Part shown: one piece after another, positions 1-9,015 of the stretch
Numbering within the stretch: position 1 is the stretch's first letter
Layout of the letters: the number at the start of each line of letters is the position of its first letter
Assembly: GCF_000425165.1 (NCBI RefSeq)
Contig: NZ_AULG01000022.1
Location: 47,812-111,811 of the forward strand
Reading direction: 5' to 3'
DNA: 64,000 nt
Source of the DNA: Photobacterium halotolerans DSM 18316
Lineage (GTDB): Bacteria; Pseudomonadota; Gammaproteobacteria; Enterobacterales; Vibrionaceae
Position numbers and translations under genes: made by a program
The notes under the pieces: generated by a model
The model's database searches: none
Told to the model about the DNA's origin: nothing
What the model saw: only the letters and a program-made list of their open reading frames with translations

Positions 1-2
1 CT

Positions 3-3000
3 CTCATTGATGCCAGCGTTGATGTCTCGGAGGTGGGCGGACAAACCGCTGACATTACCCTAGATGATCAAAGCCAACTTACCGCGCAAACACTCAACCT
101 TACTGGCTTGAATACGCTATCCAATGCTGGAGATCTCAGCGCCTCGCAATCAGTACAAATCAGCGGACAGGAAGTGGTGTTAACGGGGGATGGTCAGCTT
201 CAAACTAAGCAGCTTGGTATAGAAGGCGAATTAGTGTCGATAAGCACTACGCTCTACAGCGAGCAAGCCGAGCTTGATGCGACAGGAGACATTCTGCTTG
301 ATCGAGATGGTGCGTTGATGTCGACCGGGGATGTGTTACTGACTGCTGAGCATGTTGAAATGGATGGCGAGATACATTCAACAAAATCGCTTATTGCACA
401 AGCGCATGATTCTTTAACAATAAGAGGCGTTTTACAAGCGGATGATGTGATGTTGAGCGCACAAAAGCTGTCTCAGCAAGGTGAGGTCATCGCGCAGAGC
501 GATCTTGCGTTCACTGCGGAGCAAATGAGTCTTGAGTCGCAGATCAGTGCAGGCGGTGATATCACCATTGATGCGAGTACTGTTGATCTCTCTAATACTG
601 TGCAGGCGGGGGCCGGAATTACTATCTTGGCCAGTGATGAACTAACCCAAATTACGGGTGGGCAGTTACTAGCGGGTGATGTGCTTGAGCTGAATGCGGC
701 CACCATGACCCTCGCAGGTAATAGTCATGCGAATGGGGATACTAGTCTTACCGCACAAGCGCTGGCCTTAAGTGGTGGGCATCAAGCCATCGGCCACTAC
801 ATTATCAGTAGTGATACGCTCACTCAACACGGAATCCTGGCAGCTAATGGCGATATCACCCTGACACAAACTGATGTCACTGAGCTGTCAGGGTCGGTGC
901 AATCTGGCACATCGCTTTCCGTTGAGGCTAATACGTTAAATCAGGAGGGTGAGCTAAGTAGCGGCTCAGAGATGCAAATTACTGCTGCCGAAGCTGATAT
1001 TCAAGGGAGTGTGTCATCAGGAGGCGCATTGACCCTTGATGCCAAAGCTTTGACGTTGCAAGGCCAAGCTTTGGCTTCGGGTGAGGTAACTGTGGCAGCC
1101 GATGAAGTCATTATTGCCGGAGAGCTAAAATCAGCACAAGCCCTGACACTTAATGCAAACGGTTTGTTAAACACGCAGGTCGATAGCATTATTCAGGGCC
1201 GACAATCCTTAACATTTGTGACTCAAGATTTTCAGAATTCAGGAGAGCTTCTTAGTGGTGGTGATATTGATATAACTACCAACTCTTTAACTCATCGGGA
1301 GATAATTGAATCCGGTCAATCTGTGAATATCGACACAGAGACTATGAAACAACAATCGGTAATAACGGCTAATCAAAATCTGACACTGGATGTGAATTAC
1401 GCCCTTTCCAATCATGGTGATTTACAGGCAGGCGGTGACTTGTTGCTTTCTGCTCAGTCATTGGTGAACAAAGGGGAAATAAATTCAGGTAATCACACGA
1501 TATTAACATTGACACAAGGGTTAACGAATCAATCAGATGGGATTATCTCTGGGCTTAATACCGATTTTACTGCAAGTAATATTATTAATGATGGTACGCT
1601 TCAAGCGCTCAATAGCTTAAGTTTTACCGCAAACTCAATAAATAATATTGGCACTATGATTGGGCTTGATAACCTCACTACTCAGTTATCGGGTACGTTG
1701 GTTAATAATGGTCTCGTGTATTCAGGCAATGATGCCAGACTGTACAGTAATCGTTTAGACAACTACAGTGATATTCTGGCCGGAAACTCTCTTATCATTG
1801 CTAAGAATGACAGTTTGCAAAAAAACACCAGTGTATTAAACAGTTCGGCTACTATTGAGTCATTGGGCGGAGATATCCGTATTTATACCGGTACGTTGAC
1901 GAATGAAAGGACAACATTAGAGGTTAAGCAAAGCATTACAGATTATCGAGGGCAAATTCCAAATGGAGGAGGTGATTCATATTGGGTTGAAGAAGACAGT
2001 GGTTTGGCTCCAGAATTTATTAAAGCGTACGAGTGTCCAGGAGGCGGAGGTTTCTCTCCTCAATGCCCTAGTAATTACGATTTTCTGGTAATGTCAGTTG
2101 AAGGAAAAATCAATAAACATTTAGCGGAAATTGAAAAAAACGAGTTCGTAAGTGCTTCTGATAGTTCATATTTGATTGCAGCTAATAATATTGTGATTGG
2201 TGCTGATAATGTTAATAATGTGGCATCACAAATGGCGGGTAAAAATGTCACGATTTCTAGTGATAATTTAATAAATACAGGCTATAGCTTCGGTCAAGAG
2301 GAAACTTACTATACGTACAACTACAATAATCGCTATCAGAAAAATTACAGAACAGTTGACTTTGAGTTTGAATTAGCAGGTGCTGATAGCTCATATACAA
2401 GTCTTGGTAGCCTTAATTCTTCTATTACAGCAACTAATAAAGTCACACTGAATGTAGATAATAAAGTTAACAACTCAACTATCCAGTCTAATGCGGAAAA
2501 AGTATCACCATTAGGTGGCACCAATAATGTGGTGGCAACTGGCAATGCGAACGTATCAGGATCCTCGGATTTTTCAGTTGCTAATATTGTTGCTGTGAAT
2601 TCTGTTTCAATTTCGTTGTCAGCAATTAATGACATTCCGTTCCCCGATTTCCGCCTGCCGACCAGCCCGAACGGCCTGTTCGTGTATAACAATGGCCCGG
2701 ACAGTCAGTATCTGATTGAAACCAATCCGGCACTGACCCATCTGGATCAGTTTCTGGGATCGGATTACTTCTTCGACAGCATAGGTTTCGATCCGCAAAA
2801 AGATCTCAAGGTGCTGGGGGATGCCTTCTATGACACCCGCACCATCACCTCAGCCATTTTCGAACAAACGGGTCAGCGTTATCTGAATGACGATGTCGGC
2901 ACAGATCTTGACCAGATGCAGCAACTGCTGGACAGCGCAGGCCAGCAGAAAAACAGCCTGAATCTGCAGGCCGGGGTGGCACTGACGCCGGAGCAGGTCG

Positions 3001-6000
3001 CCGGACTGACGCAGGATATTGTCTGGTGGGAACCGGTTGAAGTGAACGGCCAGCAGGTGCTGGCACCCAAGCTCTATCTGTCGCAAGTGACGCAGGACAA
3101 TATCAGCGGCGGCGCGTTGATCAGCGGTGCAGAGGTGTATGCCTCGGCGGGCAATATCATCAACAGCGGCCAGATGGACAGCAAGGGCAAACTGCATCTG
3201 GTCAGTGATGACAGGATCAGCAACCTGGGCGGCAGCATCACCGCGGGTGGCGATATTGAGATGAATGCCGTCAATGACATCGAAAATATCAGCGGCCAGA
3301 TCGCCGGTGAAAATATCGCACTCAGCACGGAAAAGGGTGACATCATCAACCGTACTGAGGTTGAGCGCGTCAGCATCACGCAGAGCGGCGCAGTGACCAC
3401 GGCCGATGATGCCAGCGGTGTGGTATACACCGATACCCGAGTCGGCGAGACGGCCAGCATTAACGGACGCGGTACGGTCACTATGAATGCTGGTGGCTCG
3501 ATTAAAAATACCGCCGCGAATGTTACTGCCGGTGGTGACCTCAGCTTGACCGCCGAAAAAGACATCATAGTGACCGCGGAAACCCAGCGCGATTACATCA
3601 AAACCGGTGATCAGGAACACCTGGATGTTACCGTGCTGGGATCCGGTTTATCGTCCGGCGGCAATCTGAGTGTTGATGCCGGAGAAAATATTGCCGTGAC
3701 TGCATCGGACATGTATGCAGAGGGCGGGCTGGCGATGGTTGCCGGGTGGGACGTTGCGCTCAATACCCTGGTGAATGAAGTCTTCAGCAGTGAGGAAACG
3801 CACAACAGTCAGTCGGTCAGTCACATCAGGCAGCATCAGGGTACGCAGCTGGCGGCCAATGATGGTGTGTTCATTCAGTCCGGCAACGATTTCACGGCAA
3901 CCGGCAGCCAGATGTCGACGCAAGGTGACGTGGTTGCGCTGGCGAAGGGCGATATCACTTTTCAGGCCGTCAACGACAGTGAATACCATTACGACCAATC
4001 CACGGAGAAGAAATCCTTTGGTCGCAAAGAAACGTCTATTCAGGAATCGCTGACCGAAACTGTGGTCGGTGCCGATGTCTCGGCGGGCGGCAAAATCATT
4101 GTCAAAGCCCAGAAGATTGACAGCGTTCAGACCGCAGGCGGTGACAGCGATATCACGATTGTCGGCTCCAACTTTACCGCGGGCGGGGGCATCGAAGCCT
4201 CGGCCGATGGTGATGTGACCGTCACCGCGCAGCAGTACCAGAGCTACAGCCGCGACGAGACCATCAAACAAGGCTTTGGCGGCCTGTCGGGTTCGCACAA
4301 ATCCGAGGTGGATTCCGCCACCCTGCTTGATGCCAGCGGCATGATGAGCAGCGATAACATTGATATCACCTCAGGCAAGTCGATTACGCTGGTGGCCAGT
4401 GATATCGACGCGGACGGCGATATTACGGCCACCGCCGTCGATGAGGTGATCATCGCGGCCGGACAGGAAAGCCGTCAGCACGAAACATTCGAGCAGGAAT
4501 ACGGCGCCTTCAGCGGCGGCGATCTGTATTCGATGGACTCAGAACGTCAGGGTGAAATCCACAACACTGCCAGAGGCATCACCCTGACCTCCGGCGGCAC
4601 AGTGAACATCAATGGCGGCAGTGTGAGCGTGATTGGCTCCGGTATTGATGCCGACGCCGATGTGAATCTGACGGCCGATACCGGCAGTATTGATGTGCTG
4701 GCGGCGCAGGAAACCCACACCCGCTGGTCGGAATCAGAATCCCTGTCGGTCGGGCTGGGCGACACCCTGAAATCGCTGGTCAATCCGTTTGGTGCCACAG
4801 ATTTTGACGGTGGTCAGGCCAAAGTGACACTGGCCAAAGCCGAGTACGAGAAAGCGGAACACAAAACAGACGCCACGACGCATCTGGGCTCATCCATTAC
4901 GGGGAAAGGCACGGTGCTGATGGATGCCGCTGAAGACATTGTGATCCAAGGATCAGATGTGCTGGCCGACGCGGACGAAGACGGCCAGGGCAATATCGAA
5001 CTGACCGCGGCGGAGAATGTGCTGATCCGCGAAGTGCTCGACACAGAATCGACCACCTCTTCCAGCATGCAGGGTGAAGCCGAGCTGAGCCTGGTGGTGC
5101 AGCATCAGGCTGTGGAAACGGGCAAAGCGGCGCTTGCACTGAAAGAGTCTGCTGAAAAGCTCAAACAGGCGGAAAAGGATTACCGTCAGTACCAGAAACA
5201 AGTCGACAGCCTTGAGCAGACGCTGTCTGAGCTGGAACAGGCACTGGCGAACAATACACCGGGTGTGAACGCGGCAGATATTGCCGAGCTGCAAGGCATC
5301 ATCAGTGATGTCAAAAGTGATGAGGCGTTCTATCTCGCCAGCATTACACTGGCGACAGTGGATGTGGCGTCGAAAACCACCTTGTTGATGAAGCAGGGAG
5401 CCGCCGCAGCGCAAAGCACCAGTACACTTGGGGTCGATGCGGGTCTCCATCTTGATATGTCAGTTACTCAGACCGACAGCAAGAGCACCAGCTCAACCGC
5501 ACGAGGCTCGTCACTCGCGGGTCAGAATATCATCGTCAATTCCGGTACCCAGAGCGACCAGCAGATTCTGGTGCAGGGCAGCTCGCTCACCGCCAAAGAG
5601 GGCGTGACGCTGGATGGCGGTACGGTCAGTGTACTGGCCGCTGAACAAACACAGCAAAGTCAGTCCCAGACGGAAAGCGGCACCATCAGCGCGTCGATGA
5701 CGGTGCACGGCAGCAGTACGGGCGGCAGTCTCAACGCCAGCCTGAATCAGTCGGAGCAGCGCAGCCAGTCGACCACGTATGTCAACAGCGGGGTGTCGGG
5801 TAATAACATCACCATCAATTCCCGTGGTGATACCAATATTCAAGGTGCCAATGTCGATGCCGCTGAGTCGCTGAACCTGGATATCGGCGGCGATCTCAAT
5901 GTGGCTTCAGTGCAGGATCGCCACAGTTCAAGCAATCAGGGGGCCGGTATCAGCGGCGGTGTCAGCCTGAGCGGCCAGGGAGACACTACCGGCAGTAATG

Positions 6001-8177
6001 GCGGCCTGAACGCCAGCAGCGGCCGTGTTATCAGCTCGGAAACCCAGCTCACCACCCTCACCTCGGGCGGCACGGCTGAGATCAAGGTTGCGGGCAACAC
6101 CGACATTACCGGCGCGCTCATTGCCACCGTCGATGAAGAGGGTAACGATCTCGGTAACCTGACGTTCAACACCGGCAGCCTGAGTTACAGCGATCTCAAC
6201 AACACCGACTACCGTCAGGACCAGTCGGCAGGCCTCACCACCAGCGTCGGGGTGCAGCAAGGGGGTATCGATTCCACCTACAACAGTAGCAACCTGCAGT
6301 ACACCAGCACCTCGTCTTACAGCAAAGACAAGACCCTCGCAACCTTGGGACAAGGCGAGATCACCCTGAGCGATGACAGCGACCTCACGGCGCTGAACCG
6401 AGATACCAGCACTACCAGCCGGGAGCTGTTCGAAGTCGACCGCCAGCAGGGCAATGTGGATGTCACCCTCGACCACCGCCTGCTGACGGAAGAAGGGCGC
6501 AATAACATTGCCGAGGATGTGAAGCGGAATGGCATCTTTGTCGATGCCGTCATGGATGTGGCACAGAAAGAAAGCATCGGCCTGCTGGGTGATGCCGAAA
6601 ACGGTGTAGAGAATTTCTTTGCCCATCAGGATAACAAACAGAAATTCTTCACCGCTACCAGAGACTTTGTCACCGGGCCAGAGAATGCGGCACTGGTCGC
6701 TGTGCTGAACGACAGCCACGCCACCCCGGCGCAAAAACATAGACTACGCGCGTTGTCAGGATATATCTCTGCTGAACTGGGCATCACCCCTGCAGAATCC
6801 CTGCTGGCCGTGGTTGAAACCTATGGTGATCAAGTCACCAAAGGGGCGTATGCCAACGGCACCCTGTACATCAACGACAGTGAACACTCTCGCCTTGAAG
6901 ATGCGGTCAACACAGTCGGCCATGAAACTCAGCACCATATAGACGCGCAGCGCGGGCATCAGGGTGACGGTGAGACTTACGAACAGAACCGCGAGCAGTA
7001 TGCCGAGGTGATGGGGGAAGCCACGGACGATTACCTGAGCTTCAACTACAGCAATGCCGGTCATGGCGAATTTGGCGGCTGGAATACCCAGAACGGCACC
7101 CAGGGCAGCGAGCTGATTTCGCAAAACCAAAGTCGTTTTGACCACGACAGGCAAAACGGGCAGATGGATTTCCGCTTGCCGAATGAAAAAGAGCAGCATG
7201 CCCTGAACAAACTGGCCGGGGATGACCCGGCAAAACAACGGGAACTGCTAAGCGCCGCCTGCGCGATGATCAAGTGCTCGGCAGAGTTTGCTTATGGGAG
7301 TGATGAGTATGAGTATTACCGGGCGCTGGAGGATGAAGGTGCGAATCATCAGGATGCTCAGGCAGTTCTTGCAAATTACAGCGACAAGGTTTTAACCCAA
7401 GGGGAGACTTATCCGGCAGTTAAGTGGGAAACCTACGAAGATTTATACCAGTACACAGAGCAAGACCGGATATCTGATGCAGAGCAGCTTGTTTACAATC
7501 ACCAGACTTTTGACAGAACGGCTTGGTTGGAAGGACAGGGTCTTACCCCGGAACAAGCCGGAGTCATTCTGGCGCTAGGTGGTGTCGCAGCGGCTGTTAT
7601 CGATGGTAAAAGCGGCAAGATAAAGCAGTCGAAGTTACCGAAGAATACATCGGCGTCAAGGGAGCATGCGCAGAGCAATGTTCAGGGTGGTGCTGGGGCG
7701 AATGCAGATGGTAGGATGCAGGGTGAGGGTGTTGTTCTAAATACTTCTTCTGCGACTAGAGCGCGTATCGAAGCGAATATCGCAGAGAGTAGGGTGGCGA
7801 GAGAGTCTTCTAATTTCGATATTCATTTTAAAGTCGAAGGACGGGTTCAGGAAGAGTTAGGAATCTGGCCACCGAATCGTGGTTTTTATGGAGCCAGCGA
7901 AAATATTACTTTAGAACCTGGTTATGTCATGGATCGCTATGGTTCTCCATATGGGTCTTTTGTATCGCCACAAGGCATTCCTTTCGAGCAAAGAGCATTG
8001 CCTTCAACGAAGATAAATGATCCTTATAATATATATGAGGTCATTAAACCCATTCCTGATGTTCCAACAGGAAAAATTGCTCCGTGGTTTGGTCAACCTG
8101 GAATGGGCATACAACATGAATTGCCCAAGCCCGTAAAATGGTACTTGGATAATAATTATTTAAGACCAAAGGAATAA
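3..8177 (+). CDS. cdiA: CdiA-type filamentous haemagglutinin/contact-dependent inhibition protein with C-terminal TNT NADase toxin (5' end outside window)
   Basis: The reading frame is already open at base 3, so the true start, signal peptide and TPS secretion domain lie upstream. The first kilobases are degenerate beta-helix repeats (FHA-1 type) to about 1900. An AT-rich, non-repetitive stretch with cysteines follows (about 1930-2640) and is a plausible receptor-binding region. Next comes a conserved segment with YLIETNPAL and DIVWWEPVEV (2700-3060), then FHA-2 repeats to about 6480 with a coiled-coil stretch near 5130-5280. A pretoxin region (6520-7700) contains HETQH at 6921-6935. The C-terminus (about 7855-8165) matches the TNT domain (tuberculosis necrotizing toxin, NAD(P)+ glycohydrolase): WPPNRGF, DRYGSPYGSFVSPQG, PFEQRALP, YEVIKPIP and WFGQPG, including the Gln expected in the active site. 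Known for the family: a TpsB/CdiB partner exports the protein and the CT is delivered into neighbouring cells. No cdiB is visible here. Family and toxin class are secure; the receptor-region assignment is inferred. Confidence 0.93.
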   Translation, partial: LIDASVDVSEVGGQTADITLDDQSQLTAQTLNLTGLNTLSNAGDLSASQSVQISGQEVVLTGDGQLQTKQLGIEGELVSISTTLYSEQAELDATGDILLDRDGALMSTGDVLLTAEHVEMDGEIHSTKSLIAQAHDSLTIRGVLQADDVMLSAQKLSQQGEVIAQSDLAFTAEQMSLESQISAGGDITIDASTVDLSNTVQAGAGITILASDELTQITGGQLLAGDVLELNAATMTLAGNSHANGDTSLTAQALALSGGHQAIGHYIISSDTLTQHGILAANGDITLTQTDVTELSGSVQSGTSLSVEANTLNQEGELSSGSEMQITAAEADIQGSVSSGGALTLDAKALTLQGQALASGEVTVAADEVIIAGELKSAQALTLNANGLLNTQVDSIIQGRQSLTFVTQDFQNSGELLSGGDIDITTNSLTHREIIESGQSVNIDTETMKQQSVITANQNLTLDVNYALSNHGDLQAGGDLLLSAQSLVNKGEINSGNHTILTLTQGLTNQSDGIISGLNTDFTASNIINDGTLQALNSLSFTANSINNIGTMIGLDNLTTQLSGTLVNNGLVYSGNDARLYSNRLDNYSDILAGNSLIIAKNDSLQKNTSVLNSSATIESLGGDIRIYTGTLTNERTTLEVKQSITDYRGQIPNGGGDSYWVEEDSGLAPEFIKAYECPGGGGFSPQCPSNYDFLVMSVEGKINKHLAEIEKNEFVSASDSSYLIAANNIVIGADNVNNVASQMAGKNVTISSDNLINTGYSFGQEETYYTYNYNNRYQKNYRTVDFEFELAGADSSYTSLGSLNSSITATNKVTLNVDNKVNNSTIQSNAEKVSPLGGTNNVVATGNANVSGSSDFSVANIVAVNSVSISLSAINDIPFPDFRLPTSPNGLFVYNNGPDSQYLIETNPALTHLDQFLGSDYFFDSIGFDPQKDLKVLGDAFYDTRTITSAIFEQTGQRYLNDDVGTDLDQMQQLLDSAGQQKNSLNLQAGVALTPEQVAGLTQDIVWWEPVEVNGQQVLAPKLYLSQVTQDNISGGALISGAEVYASAGNIINSGQMDSKGKLHLVSDDRISNLGGSITAGGDIEMNAVNDIENISGQIAGENIALSTEKGDIINRTEVERVSITQSGAVTTADDASGVVYTDTRVGETASINGRGTVTMNAGGSIKNTAANVTAGGDLSLTAEKDIIVTAETQRDYIKTGDQEHLDVTVLGSGLSSGGNLSVDAGENIAVTASDMYAEGGLAMVAGWDVALNTLVNEVFSSEETHNSQSVSHIRQHQGTQLAANDGVFIQSGNDFTATGSQMSTQGDVVALAKGDITFQAVNDSEYHYDQSTEKKSFGRKETSIQESLTETVVGADVSAGGKIIVKAQKIDSVQTAGGDSDITIVGSNFTAGGGIEASADGDVTVTAQQYQSYSRDETIKQGFGGLSGSHKSEVDSATLLDASGMMSSDNIDITSGKSITLVASDIDADGDITATAVDEVIIAAGQESRQHETFEQEYGAFSGGDLYSMDSERQGEIHNTARGITLTSGGTVNINGGSVSVIGSGIDADADVNLTADTGSIDVLAAQETHTRWSESESLSVGLGDTLKSLVNPFGATDFDGGQAKVTLAKAEYEKAEHKTDATTHLGSSITGKGTVLMDAAEDIVIQGSDVLADADEDGQGNIELTAAENVLIREVLDTESTTSSSMQGEAELSLVVQHQAVETGKAALALKESAEKLKQAEKDYRQYQKQVDSLEQTLSELEQALANNTPGVNAADIAELQGIISDVKSDEAFYLASITLATVDVASKTTLLMKQGAAAAQSTSTLGVDAGLHLDMSVTQTDSKSTSSTARGSSLAGQNIIVNSGTQSDQQILVQGSSLTAKEGVTLDGGTVSVLAAEQTQQSQSQTESGTISASMTVHGSSTGGSLNASLNQSEQRSQSTTYVNSGVSGNNITINSRGDTNIQGANVDAAESLNLDIGGDLNVASVQDRHSSSNQGAGISGGVSLSGQGDTTGSNGGLNASSGRVISSETQLTTLTSGGTAEIKVAGNTDITGALIATVDEEGNDLGNLTFNTGSLSYSDLNNTDYRQDQSAGLTTSVGVQQGGIDSTYNSSNLQYTSTSSYSKDKTLATLGQGEITLSDDSDLTALNRDTSTTSRELFEVDRQQGNVDVTLDHRLLTEEGRNNIAEDVKRNGIFVDAVMDVAQKESIGLLGDAENGVENFFAHQDNKQKFFTATRDFVTGPENAALVAVLNDSHATPAQKHRLRALSGYISAELGITPAESLLAVVETYGDQVTKGAYANGTLYINDSEHSRLEDAVNTVGHETQHHIDAQRGHQGDGETYEQNREQYAEVMGEATDDYLSFNYSNAGHGEFGGWNTQNGTQGSELISQNQSRFDHDRQNGQMDFRLPNEKEQHALNKLAGDDPAKQRELLSAACAMIKCSAEFAYGSDEYEYYRALEDEGANHQDAQAVLANYSDKVLTQGETYPAVKWETYEDLYQYTEQDRISDAEQLVYNHQTFDRTAWLEGQGLTPEQAGVILALGGVAAAVIDGKSGKIKQSKLPKNTSASREHAQSNVQGGAGANADGRMQGEGVVLNTSSATRARIEANIAESRVARESSNFDIHFKVEGRVQEELGIWPPNRGFYGASENITLEPGYVMDRYGSPYGSFVSPQGIPFEQRALPSTKINDPYNIYEVIKPIPDVPTGKIAPWFGQPGMGIQHELPKPVKWYLDNNYLRPKE

Positions 8178-8180
8178 ATC

Positions 8181-8414
8181 ATGAATCGAAAAGAACTAAA
8201 AGATGAGCTATTAATCCATGGCGTTCCTGAAATATCATTCAGTGTCGATGGTATCAAAGATGGTGAATGTATGTGTATAGTGAATGATGGTGGTCGATGG
8301 AAGGTGGTTTATAACAGTCGAGGTAAGATCTTTAATATTGCTGACTTCGAGGAAGAAGAAGAGGCATGTGATTTTATGTATGGAGAGATGAAGCAGGAAT
8401 ATGGTTGGAAATAG
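8181..8414 (+). CDS. cdiI: Immunity protein for the TNT-type CdiA toxin
   Basis: A 77-residue acidic cytoplasmic protein. It starts 3 nt after the cdiA stop, with AAGGA (8168-8172) as ribosome binding site. The pattern WKVVYNSRGK...DFEEEEEACDFMY resembles the short proteins (WxVYYSERG-like) that I recall sitting next to TNT toxins in many bacteria. Position directly after the toxin domain and co-translation make it the cognate immunity protein, expected to bind the TNT domain and block NAD(P)+ hydrolysis. The role rests mainly on position and pattern; no catalytic motif is visible or expected. Confidence 0.8.
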   Translation: MNRKELKDELLIHGVPEISFSVDGIKDGECMCIVNDGGRWKVVYNSRGKIFNIADFEEEEEACDFMYGEMKQEYGWK

Positions 8415-8415
8415 G

Positions 8416-8579
8416 GAGGGTGTTCATAATTTTGTGTCAGCGTAAGTCACAGAGCCACCTATTATTCGACCCTGTTCGGGAAGTGGGGGCTCACCTGGGA
8501 TAACGTCAAATTCCAGTTCTGTACCGGATGCGTCCACTTCTCGGAGGCCTTCAACATCCCCGCATCCCTCAAAACCTAA
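8416..8579 (-). mobile_element. IS256-family remnant, copy A: terminal repeat plus transposase C-terminal codons
   Basis: The left edge reads GAGGGTGTTCATAATTTTGT, of the kind that ends IS256-family elements. Reading leftwards on the minus strand from 8580, the codons give LRDAGMLKASEKWTHPVQNW, then NLTLSQVSPHFPNRVE and a stop at 8462-8464. KWT-P--NW-LTLSQ-----F--R is the typical C-terminus of IS256/Mutator-type transposases. Only about 36 codons and one end survive. The element begins 2 nt after the TNT immunity gene and abuts a cdiA fragment at 8580. Equivalent remnants start the next two cassettes. Confidence 0.78.
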
Positions 8580-9007
8580 GCTCAGCTTACGGCCGAGATC
8601 AAAGTTGCGGGTAACACTGACATCACCGGCGCGCTCATTGCTACTGTCGATGAAAACGGCAAGGATCTCGGCAGCCTGACGCTCAACACCGGCAGCCTGA
8701 GCTACAGCGATCTCAACAACACCGACTACCGTCAGGACCAGTCGGCAGGCATCACCACCAGTGTCGGGGTGCAGCAAGGGGGAATCGATTCCACCTACAA
8801 CAGCAGCAACCTGCAATACACCAACACCTCGTCCTACAGCAAAGACAAAACGCTCGCAACCTTGGGGCAGGGCGAGATCATCCTGAGTGATGACAGCGAC
8901 CTCACGGCGCTGAACCGCGATACCAGCACTACCAGCCGGGATCTGTTCGAAGTCGACCGCCAGCAGGGCAATGTGGATGTCACCCTCGACCACCGCCATC
9001 CAGTCCT
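8580..9007 (+). pseudogene. Orphan cassette A, FHA-region fragment of cdiA (no start codon, frame broken)
   Basis: Near-identical to the intact cdiA from about 6085 to 6480 (GNTDITGALIATVDE-like, SLSYSDLNNTDYRQDQ). The frame is preceded directly by TAA at 8577-8579 and contains no ATG; the first possible start is GTG 8769. Compared with cassette B, 51 nt after CACCGCC (8991-8997) are replaced by about 10 nt. That throws the fragment out of frame with the pretoxin that follows. This is therefore a silent homology arm, not an expressed protein. Its likely importance is as a substrate for recombination that could move the downstream toxin/immunity pair onto the full-length cdiA. Confidence 0.8.
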
Positions 9008-9015
9008 AGCTTGGT

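Noticed and set aside
3074..6740. Long minus-strand frames opposite cdiA (for example 2850-3620 and 5928-6740)
   Set aside because: They are mirror frames of a repetitive GC-rich coding region with no start signals or domains; the plus strand is clearly the gene.
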